Source of the DNA: Andalucia godoyi
Taxonomy: Eukaryota; Discoba; Jakobea; Jakobida; Andaluciidae
Reading direction: 5' to 3'
Assembly (NCBI GenBank): GCA_009859145.1
Contig: VRVR01000024.1
Coordinates: 265,408-329,407, forward strand
DNA length: 64,000 nt
The translations under genes were made by a program, and so were the position numbers. The notes beneath the pieces are model-generated. The model saw only the letters and a list, made by a program, of their open reading frames with translations. It was not told where the DNA came from and did no database searches. Positions 47,300 through 55,900 of the stretch are shown here, piece by piece (within the stretch, counting starts at the first letter, position 1; every line of letters starts with the position of its first letter).

Positions 47300-48505
47300 C
47301 TAGCCGTTTAGCGCGTCCAAAATATCTTGAATTTCGTCCTCAATCTTCTTTTGGCTTGATCGAAGATCTCGTGGAAAACCAGGGGACTGCGCGACGCTGG
47401 TTTTCTTCACCGGAGACTCGTTGTATCTCTTTTCCAAAAAAGCATCCTTGTCCAGCAGCGACATTAAATCTACCAGCTCTTCGTCAACAACTACCTTGTC
47501 GTTTGCGTCTGGCGATTGTTGGAACACATGCATGTTCGTGCGCACCGGACTGGCGAATTCAACATCGGATTTTGATACTGGAGAGTATTCCAGAGAGTTG
47601 TTTCGATTTTCGGAATCTGCAATGATCGACGCGTGCAATGATCCTGGTGCCTGCGATTGTTGCTTCTGTGGACTTGAATCCAAATACTTGTCGAGCATGG
47701 ACCGCCAGTCTCGAGTGCCCGTTGCCGGGTTCTCTTCAAAAGCCAGGTTTCGTCTTGCTTGTACTTGTGGAGCGGGCTGCATGGTACCGGAGCTGCAGCT
47801 GAAGTTGGAGCTGGAACCGGAGAAGTGGCTTGCGGCTGGCTGACGGGGTCTGGAGGATTCCACGACGGTCGCAATTGCTGTAGGTTGTTGTTCGTCCAGT
47901 TCTCTAGTCCTTGGGTGGTCAAGGACCGGCAGGACACTCTGCGAGCTCGTCGCGGAGACGCTGGCATTGGAAGCTGATGAGTTGGTGGTTGATCCAAGCA
48001 AGATTTGTCTAGTCTTTTCTCTTGCAAGTTCCAATACTCGATAATGATGGCGATCCTTGTCCAACTCTGCTTCCACTTCTGCAAGCCGAGACAGGCATTT
48101 CGAGTGTTCCATTTGCAGATTTTGAAGTAGTTGTTGCGTGCTAGACAAGTGTGCAGTCAGCGTAAGTTTCTCTTCGTAAAGTGTCTCTGTGTGCGACAGC
48201 AGCTCTTCTACTCGTCCCTGGTACGTCTTGACAAGTCGCACGGCCTCTTGGAACTTTTCTTTTTGCGAGTCGATTTCTTTTTTGCGAGTTTCCAATTCCA
48301 AACTTGCCTGCTCTTGCATCCGAAGCATCTCTGTACGCATGGACTCTCGTTCAGCGTCCCAGAATGATTTGTCAGACGCGTGCTTCTGCACCAGTTGCTG
48401 GTTTTCGCGAACCGTTTCGCTCAGCTTCACCAACAAATCAGCGACTAGCTTCTTCGCGTCTTTCGGAAGGCTGCGAAGCGCTGAGTGTGTCGCGTCAACC
48501 GACAT
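47300..48505 (-). CDS. Coiled-coil protein, unrecognised
   Basis: 401 residues from ATG 48505 (MSVDATHSALRSLPKDAKK). The frame runs on to 48616 through a CT-rich leader encoding LSLSLS, which is not counted. Residues 20-170 are a long coiled coil (TRKKEIDSQKEKFQEAVRLV, HTETLYEEKLTLTAHLSS). The remainder is Ser/Gln/Pro-rich with two short conserved-looking motifs (RDWRSMLDKYLD, KKIEDEIQDILDALNG). No family is recognised. A cytoskeletal or centriolar scaffold is possible but unproven. It converges on Lon with 140 bp between stops and is divergent from LSm7. Confidence 0.6.
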   Translation of the reverse strand: MSVDATHSALRSLPKDAKKLVADLLVKLSETVRENQQLVQKHASDKSFWDAERESMRTEMLRMQEQASLELETRKKEIDSQKEKFQEAVRLVKTYQGRVEELLSHTETLYEEKLTLTAHLSSTQQLLQNLQMEHSKCLSRLAEVEAELDKDRHHYRVLELAREKTRQILLGSTTNSSASNASVSATSSQSVLPVLDHPRTRELDEQQPTAIATVVESSRPRQPAASHFSGSSSNFSCSSGTMQPAPQVQARRNLAFEENPATGTRDWRSMLDKYLDSSPQKQQSQAPGSLHASIIADSENRNNSLEYSPVSKSDVEFASPVRTNMHVFQQSPDANDKVVVDEELVDLMSLLDKDAFLEKRYNESPVKKTSVAQSPGFPRDLRSSQKKIEDEIQDILDALNG

Positions 48506-48540
48506 CTTCCTGCTGTATGTGTCCTCACCAGGCTCTTTTG

Positions 48541-48573
<33 letters not shown>

Positions 48574-48946
48574 TGCGTGTGTGTAAAAAAAGAAACGATG
48601 CGGAAACACAGTCCAATGCTGCACCCCTTTTTTTGGGTTATTTTTTGGGTTTTATTTTATCATTAATTTAATTTGTTTTTGTTTTGGCGGCGTTGCCTCG
48701 CACGAGAAAAGCGGGAAAGTTTTTTCTTTTTTGACTTTCCTTGTGCATGATTGCATCAAGTGATTCTGAATTTTCGTTTTCCATCGTCGCCAAACAGAGA
48801 ACACCCATCCTTTCATTCTTTTATCCTCTTGTTGTGCTTGTTGTGCTTGTGTTTGCTGTGGCTGCTTCTCATCCGACGGCCACCACATCCCGTCACTCTG
48901 TCTGTGTGTCTCCCCCTTTCTTTTTCATCACTGTCATCACTTTGGA
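48506..48946. promoter_or_regulatory. Divergent promoter spacer (coiled-coil gene / LSm7)
   Basis: 441 bp. A GA/TG simple repeat (about 48542-48588) lies in the left gene's leader, and a long T/C-rich tract (48650-48930) leads to LSm7. Confidence 0.4.
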
Positions 48947-49258
48947 ATGTCTGCAGCTGCACGACCGCAACGACAAGGCGTTTTTCAGTTTGAACCGTAT
49001 TTGGACCAAAAAGTGAGTGTAAAGCTGAATGGAGGACGAGAGCTTGTTGGAACCTTGCGCGGATTTGATACTCAACAAAATTTGATCCTGGAAGGAGCGC
49101 TAGAGTACATTCGATCCGCAGATGACGTATACTCGCGATTTGCTCCTCCAAAGACAAGATCACTTGGAGTCGCCATTATCCGAGGTCCTCAGATCGTGCG
49201 GTTTTGCCCCGACGAAGGATTCCAGCAATTAGAAAGCCCTCTTGGAAAGGCAGAGTAG
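48947..49258 (+). CDS. LSM7: U6 snRNA-associated Sm-like protein LSm7
   Basis: 103 residues with a complete Sm fold. Sm1 is FEPYLDQKVSVKLNGGRELV, then GTLRGFDTQQNLILEGALEYI; Sm2 is TRSLGVAIIRGPQIVRFCPD. The GGREL and RGxxIV signatures and the EYIRSADD spacer identify LSm7 among the LSm proteins. It is a ring subunit of LSm1-7 (cytoplasmic mRNA decapping) and LSm2-8 (U6 snRNA binding in splicing), which implies that the organism splices introns even though nearly all genes here lack them. An AATAAA lies a few bases after the stop. Confidence 0.93.
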   Translation: MSAAARPQRQGVFQFEPYLDQKVSVKLNGGRELVGTLRGFDTQQNLILEGALEYIRSADDVYSRFAPPKTRSLGVAIIRGPQIVRFCPDEGFQQLESPLGKAE

Positions 49259-49487
49259 TGCATAATAAAACGGATGTTCTGAAGAGAAAACGAAGAGGGA
49301 GAAGAAGAGATGAAACGAAACATTTTTTAAAAATCATTTATTATTATAATGATGATGATGATAGTTTTTGCATCATAAACAGACATTCCCCCCCCATTTC
49401 AGGATGTGGACATGCAGAAATGTTTTATTCCAACGGATCAAATTGTCATCATCAATACTACAGTAGAAGCGAATGAATCGTCCCCCA

Positions 49488-50981
49488 TCATAGCTTGCGA
49501 AGCCCGAGGAAGCCTTCGGCATCGTCTGCCTCGCCCGCAAAGGACACGGCAACCTTGCAGCGGGCCGGGAGAGCAAGAAAGTCAATCAGCGTGAGCCCCG
49601 CTATGTTACCAGCAGGATGCTGCTTTCCAGTGTCCGTGAGCCTGCCGGACGAATGGTGGACGACATATGACGCCGAGTTGACAGCAGAAAGCACTGGTTC
49701 GCCATTGACATGCAGCTGCAGCGTTGGTTTCCGTTTTGAATAGAACCCAAAAGTAACTTCATAAAGTCCCGCGGCCTCCACAAGGATGTTAACACGATCG
49801 GGATCCCATCGGAAGTTGTCTGGATCCGTGTTTGCAGACTGGATGTTCCAAGGCACGCCATGTCCCGATTTCAACTTGTGGCAAGTCCACAGCCATCGCC
49901 CAAGAGAAAGCTGAGAACAGAGAGCTTCGTTGATCACTGCCTGGTCCCGCAGTGCGCTCTGCAAATCAGACAGCGGCGCTTTGGACTCAACATCGCGAAT
50001 CAGTCTGTTGATGGCGGTATTAACCTCGTCCGCGTTGGCCTTTGTGTCCAGCATCGTGGAGACATCCTTGATGTCTGCCTTGAGGACGAGCTCGCGTTTC
50101 AATTCTGTCGACTCTTCCAATCCATGCGAGGCCAAGGATTTGCTGCTGCTGGACGGCTTGCGGTGCGACGGGGCCGAAGCGGAAATGCTGGAATGAAGCG
50201 TTGCGGTTTGGCTGAGAGCATTCTCCGCACGGTCGAGCGCTGAGGAAACTGCTTCATGAAGAGCTCGCTTGTCATGCTCCACCGCAACGATGCGCTCCAA
50301 ATCCGTCTTGTAGCGGGACATTGACTCGGACAGAAATTCAATCTTAGACTCGCAGTCGGAAATCAGAGTTCGCAATGTTTGCATGTCGAAAAAATTGGCC
50401 TTCTTTTCGAGAGCCTGGACAAGAGACTTTTCCGTGACGGCAGCAGCAGCATGTCGTTTGAGCTTGGAATTTTCATTTTCGAGCTTTTCGATGCGCTCAA
50501 TGCAAGCAGCGAGTTGCTGTTCTACGACTCTTTGCGAATCATTGTTGCGCAAACGCGAAAGCAACGACGTCTCGACAGCGGAAATATCTTCCTTTGTGGA
50601 ATACGAAGTAGCCACGAGCTTCGAAAGTGCTGAAATTCTGTCGTGGATTGACGCAAGGGATTCATCGAGATGTGCACGAGATGATCTGTCTGCATTTGCA
50701 TGCGCTCGCTCCAAGTCACGAAGCCGACTCGAGGTTTCCTGAACCAGTTCAAAGAGAACTCGCAGGGAGTTACGAACCACATCCTGGATGTTGCGCCATT
50801 CCGAGGTTGTTCCGCAAACATCATCGAAACTCAGTCCGTCAATATCCCGATTATTATGTGACATTGCATTGCTGACACTCACATTTCCAGCACCGTTGCC
50901 GTTCGAGTGCCCAGCACCAGCGATTGAATTGTGTGCATCGCGTGACCCTGAATAAAAGGAAGACATCATCGAGCGGTCCAT
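49488..50981 (-). CDS. Coiled-coil protein with C-terminal C1q/TNF-like jelly-roll domain
   Basis: 497 residues, ATG at 50981. Residues 60-340 are coiled coil (FELVQETSSRLRDLERAHAN, IERIEKLENENSKLKRHA). The C-terminal 130 residues form a compact beta domain: LGRWLWTCHKLKSGHGVPWN, DRVNILVEAAGLYEVTFGFY, KPTLQLHVNGEPVLSAVNSA, then LTLIDFLALPARCKVAVSF and ending GFLGLRKL. The GLYEVTFGF and LPARCKVAVSF strands are those of C1q-like trimers. The combination suggests a trimeric stalk with a globular head. No signal peptide is present, so it acts inside the cell. I associate such proteins with flagellate basal bodies, but that is inference. Confidence 0.65.
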   Translation of the reverse strand: MDRSMMSSFYSGSRDAHNSIAGAGHSNGNGAGNVSVSNAMSHNNRDIDGLSFDDVCGTTSEWRNIQDVVRNSLRVLFELVQETSSRLRDLERAHANADRSSRAHLDESLASIHDRISALSKLVATSYSTKEDISAVETSLLSRLRNNDSQRVVEQQLAACIERIEKLENENSKLKRHAAAAVTEKSLVQALEKKANFFDMQTLRTLISDCESKIEFLSESMSRYKTDLERIVAVEHDKRALHEAVSSALDRAENALSQTATLHSSISASAPSHRKPSSSSKSLASHGLEESTELKRELVLKADIKDVSTMLDTKANADEVNTAINRLIRDVESKAPLSDLQSALRDQAVINEALCSQLSLGRWLWTCHKLKSGHGVPWNIQSANTDPDNFRWDPDRVNILVEAAGLYEVTFGFYSKRKPTLQLHVNGEPVLSAVNSASYVVHHSSGRLTDTGKQHPAGNIAGLTLIDFLALPARCKVAVSFAGEADDAEGFLGLRKL

Positions 50982-51435
50982 TCAACTCCAATGCCCAGAA
51001 TAAAAAGACCCCACACCACGCAATAATAGCAGGGAGCAAGGGTGGATCTCTAGGTTTGGCAATTGTTCCAGCACGGATAACAGAACGAACAGGTGCACAG
51101 AAGAAACGAAACGAGGAGAAAAGAAAAACCCCAATGCCAGTGACAGCCAACCTGCCGCTCACACAAGGCCTCGGCGTCCGTGCACGGAAAAAAGAAAAAG
51201 AAAAAAAAAGGAAAAGCAAACAAACGAACTGTAGTTTCCCAGTTGAAGCTGTTTCCGTTACATTTTCATTTTTCCCACAAGGCAAATCTTATCGATTCCC
51301 GATTCCCTTCCATCCACTTCATTGATACACGCGTGTCTCGCATTGCTTCTGCATTTTTGTGGCGATATCTTCATATCCTTCTTCATTTTTCGTTGTGGTG
51401 TTCGTAGGTACGTATTTTTCTCCGGTCCACGGTGG
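50982..51435. promoter_or_regulatory. Divergent promoter spacer (coiled-coil/C1q gene / membrane protein)
   Basis: 454 bp with an A/G-rich stretch (51180-51215). The right-hand gene's frame is open back to 51322 but without an ATG; GTAGGTAC just before 51415 resembles a splice donor and might mark a leader intron. Confidence 0.35.
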
Positions 51436-52917
51436 ATGGAAATGCTGGACTTCTTGACACTTCCCTTCGATTGCCTTTTGGCATCGGAATCTGTCAAGTC
51501 GAAACTTAGTTCCAAGCCCGCAACGGTTCTTTGGTCGGCGCACCTCTTGTCTACATTTTTGCTGTTCTTTGCACCAGTAGTACTCTCTGTGTTTCCGCAT
51601 GTGCTCTCCTGCAGCCGCCCTGAGTCATACGGCCTATTCGTCTTGGCAATGCTCGCGAGCCACACGATGATTGGGTTTTCCAAAGTCGCGCTTCCTGTTG
51701 CAGTGGCGCATCTTGCCGGCCTGGTGTTCATCGCCCTGCAGACAGTGAATGACTTGTTGCACAATCCTGTTGCTTTGTTTGCGTCTTTTGTACTCGTCTG
51801 CGGCTCTCTGACGATACACTTGGCCTTCTCAAAGTGGGTGCCAGCTGCAGCATCCCGATCCTCTGCAATGTTCTTTTCCATTGTTGTAGGAACGCTGTAT
51901 GGAGTCGCACTGTTTTTTATTCTGTTTCAGGATGCCTCGGAGGTGTGGAATCTACGGGTCCTTGCTGCAACTTCCTTGGGCGCTATCGTCACGACCGTTT
52001 ACGCATTTTCCCCGTCTGTGCCATTTGCTGTGGCAGCCTCGCCTCTCGGTTTTGTCTTTGCAGTGGCGCTGCTGCGCCATCATGCCAGGCTTGCGTTCGC
52101 AGTATTCGATCTGATTGTGTTCGGCTTATTCGTGTCCCATCGGCATGGAACTGCAAACAACGCGTCCAATGGAAAATTTGTCGTGTCATTGTTTGGTCTT
52201 TTCGCACTCCTTGTTTGCTTGGTGGACATGACGGCATTTGGACAGAGCGTACTTGCCGCCACAGGGTTTTCGAGCGATTCTCTCCGCGTGTCCACGTTGC
52301 TGGGTGGCGTCAGTACCGCGTCTTACTCCACGCTCGGGTTTTTGATGGCTTTCATTGTCACCCTGCTTTCGGCATCGTGGCGATCGCTCTATTCGTTTGT
52401 CATCGTAGGTTCCCTCGTCGCCGTCCTTCGTTCCACCGTTGATTTTGCCCCGGCATGGGGAATCTTCCGCTCCTTTTCGGCTGTCAAAAACTTGAGGTAC
52501 ATCGAAATGCTTGATTCGTTCGATCCCAATCTCTTGGGAACCACTCTTGTCGTTTTCGATTTGATCGTCCTCGCACTTCCGTTTGCCGTCTTAGTCCGCC
52601 CTCCGAAGCGATTTGACGAATCCACCGTGATGGTTGGTGGCCTTGTTGGGCTGCTTGTCATTTGGTTCCATTTTGTGAACGGACTGTCCAGCGTGGCCAA
52701 CACCGGTGCCTACACAGTGCTGTTCCACCTCGGCAGAGACCTGTCCCATTTCCTATTTGGCGCGTTTGTTTCCATCTTTTTCATTGGGTTTTCTCATCTT
52801 GCTTCTGCAGCTCTTTCTTCAAACACCCAAGAGAAATGCAACCTCTGCTCCAACACTGTAGTCGTGTGCTTTATTGTTACGATCCACATTGCATATCTAG
52901 TTCTTCTTGTAATCTAA
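51436..52917 (+). CDS. Multi-pass membrane protein, unrecognised
   Basis: 493 residues from ATG 51436 (MEMLDFLTLPFD). About 12 hydrophobic helices spread over the whole length (VLWSAHLLSTFLLFFAPVVL, FVVSLFGLFALLVCLVDMTA, TTLVVFDLIVLALPFAVLV, VVVCFIVTIHIAYLVLLVI), with short polar loops. There is no transporter signature, signal peptide or conserved charged motif in the helices. A CxxC (KCNLCSN) sits in the last loop. It may be an endomembrane protein; the function is unknown. Its TAA (52915-52917) overlaps the TAG of the opposite-strand CHD gene (52914-52916). Confidence 0.75.
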   Translation: MEMLDFLTLPFDCLLASESVKSKLSSKPATVLWSAHLLSTFLLFFAPVVLSVFPHVLSCSRPESYGLFVLAMLASHTMIGFSKVALPVAVAHLAGLVFIALQTVNDLLHNPVALFASFVLVCGSLTIHLAFSKWVPAAASRSSAMFFSIVVGTLYGVALFFILFQDASEVWNLRVLAATSLGAIVTTVYAFSPSVPFAVAASPLGFVFAVALLRHHARLAFAVFDLIVFGLFVSHRHGTANNASNGKFVVSLFGLFALLVCLVDMTAFGQSVLAATGFSSDSLRVSTLLGGVSTASYSTLGFLMAFIVTLLSASWRSLYSFVIVGSLVAVLRSTVDFAPAWGIFRSFSAVKNLRYIEMLDSFDPNLLGTTLVVFDLIVLALPFAVLVRPPKRFDESTVMVGGLVGLLVIWFHFVNGLSSVANTGAYTVLFHLGRDLSHFLFGAFVSIFFIGFSHLASAALSSNTQEKCNLCSNTVVVCFIVTIHIAYLVLLVI

Positions 52918-55900
52918 GTCTTCTTGCTCATAAATGCAAATAGCGACATTTGCTTCTTTTTTTTTGACGTGTCAGGAGTGCTGGTTGTGGTGGTCATTAA
53001 CAGCTCCAGCGGAATCACAGGATCTGGTTTTGCTGGGACAGTAGCAACCTTCGGAAATTCCAAGGGATCTTCTTCATCCATCACTGCTTTTTTTTCGCAA
53101 GTCTTGGCAGTGAACGGCTTGGCAATTGTCGTTGTCTTCGTCGCTGCCGGGGGAGAGCCTGTGGGAGATGGCAGTGACGGTGAATGCGGGATCAAGTCTT
53201 CGATCTGCTTGCCCTTTGTTAGCTTCTTCTTCCCCATGAAGGACACGGCCTTTCCTTTCTCCAAAAAGACGCTGATTGCCGCCAAAACCGGATTCAGCAG
53301 CCTGAGCCCGAACACCGAACCGGGTAATTTTTCCTTGTCTATGAACTGCATAACATCGCCAGAGAGGAACGGAATTTTCGAGAGGTCCTCGCTAATGTGA
53401 GTGCCGTTGCAAGCAACGTACTGAATTAGCTGTTCTTCGTATTCGGAGTTCCAGCCGTCGGGAAGCTTGACAGGGCGTCGAGCAACCTCAAGAACGAAGC
53501 GCATGTCACGTAGAAAGTTTTCAGATAGAACGAAAGTCCGAAGATTATGGAGTGAAACCAGTCGATCCCAGGTTGACGCGCTCGCAGCACACTTGTCCTT
53601 GAACGGCGCCATCGTGCTCGATTTCACCCGAATTTCCGCGCAGCCTGCTGCTTCTACCACGTCCATCGACCAAGTATGCAGATCTTCTGATGGCACGATG
53701 ATGACTAGGATCTCCTGCTTTCCCACAAAACCTGGAGCAGAAAATCGGCATTCATTCGAATTTTTCACAAAATACTTGCGTAGAACAGTCGGCGAAGAAG
53801 ATTCGTTCTCGAGCACCAGGACACACACGGTCTTGTTCTCCGGTACTGTTGCTATCCATCGGATGGTAACCTCATGGCCAACTTCCGGGTTCGATGCGCA
53901 CGCAGCTGGCAAAGCGGGAAACGAGAGTTTCCCTCTGTTTTCAAGGAGCCATCGAGAAAACGATGTGTTTGACGGTCGCACGATGATCCGTCTGAAAACT
54001 TCCGACGTTAACGGCGGCTGGTCCGGGAACTTTTTGAGGAATTCCGAAAAGACAACTTGCTCGCATAACGACGAAAGAAATTCTGCAGAAATCGCATCTT
54101 GGATCCGCTGATAGTGCTCCGGAAACTTCGATTTCAACAGCTTTTGCAGAAAATGCGCAGATACGAGCTCTGCATTCTCTGGAGCTTCCGTGTCTTTCCA
54201 AAAGAGCTGTGTCTCTTCACAATATCGCAAACTGTAAGCCTGTAGAAGTGGAAGCAGCTCCTGCGGGGACGCATAAGAAAATCCAACTTGCGCGACGAAT
54301 GTAAAAAGACGACGCAGCGCAATGTCAATCGACCGCTGTTTCTGCTTTGTGAGATTTGTAAATCCGAATGGGTTGGACTGCTTGTCTTTGCTGTCCTTGT
54401 TGTCGACGGCCTGTGGACGGGCCATTTCAGCGTCCGAATCGGAGGGGCTAAAGTCGTTGTCACTGTCCGTTGACATGGTTCCGCGGAATACTGGAAGATC
54501 CACAACATTCGATTGCCGGTAGGATGCCGCTTTTCGGCGACCTCGCGACTGATAGGTTACAGAGTAGCTCTGGAACTTGGAGACTACAGTTTGAATGGCG
54601 ATCTTGCTGCCTTCCTGCAACAGTTGCATGTTCGCTTCCAGAAAATGACTCCAAAAGTCCATTTCGGAGCACAGAAATTCCTCAAAGTGATGAATATCCT
54701 TCATTGTGTCCTGCAAATTCGAGCCGATGTCTTTCTTCTGTAGCAAGTCCACTGACTTTTGATCAACGTCTTCCAGAAACGAGGCGAACTTCTGCGGTTC
54801 AAGAGACGACGGGTCGGAAGTGGCTGCGGTCCGCAGTGCATTTGCTTTTTCTACGAGCTGTACCACAGGCAGTATTCGCACATCAAGGACTTTGGACCAA
54901 AAGTCCTTGTCCTCCAGGGACAAGGATCGCCCGTCTTCATCGCCCACAATGCTGAAGGATGCTTTTGAAAGTTTGTTCATGGTCGAATTTGTCGCCGTTT
55001 GGTTTTCATCATAGGAAAGGACTCGCGCCGACGACAGGATTTCATCAAGACTCTTTTCGTCTGTTGGCGCACTCTCCGACTCTTGCATCATTGCGTAGAA
55101 CCCATGGCGCAGCAGGCGCTCGATCGCTTGAGCCTTTGTTGCGGCGTCCACACTGTTCAGACCGGCATTATCGGCGTCTACAGAGTCTGGAGAATCAAAT
55201 GTCATGCGGGTCATGACTGCTTGCTCCAGGCCCAGTTTCCGCGAGGCAACAGAGAACATGTAAGACTCGTACGTGCCTTTGGTGATCAAACGATACACCT
55301 TCACCTCCTGCTGCTGCCCAATACGATGCGCTCTTGCTTGGGCTTGCAAATCGTTCTGTGGATTCCAGTCCGAATCAAAAATGACGACCACGGAAGCAGA
55401 CGTCAAGTTGATTCCGAGGCCGCCAGCTCTCGTTGATAACAGGAACACAAATGATGCCGAACAGGGGCGGTTGTTGAAGCGGTCAATGCGCTTCTGTCTC
55501 TCAGATCCCCGAATCCCACCGTCGATTCGTTCGTAAGCGTATGAGCGGTCGTCAAGGAAGTCTTCGATGATGTCGAGCAACCGTGTCATCTGGGAAAACA
55601 CCAACACCTTCTTTCCTTCAGCGTACAATTTGGCTAGGAGCTTGTCCAAGAAGGCCAGTTTGCCGCTGTGGTGAACCAGAGCTTCCGGAGCGAGCTTTCT
55701 CAGATCAGTATCTGGGCGATTCGTTCCCTTTGCATGGGTCACATATTCATTCAGAAGCTTGGGTTCCATACCATCCACAAGGTAGGGGTGGTTGCAGACC
55801 TTCCGCAGTTGAATCATAATGTTGGTGAGACGGGGAACAACGGATCGCACGTCTCCTGATGCACTGTCGCGGCATTTGGTCACCAGAAATTCCGTATTCC

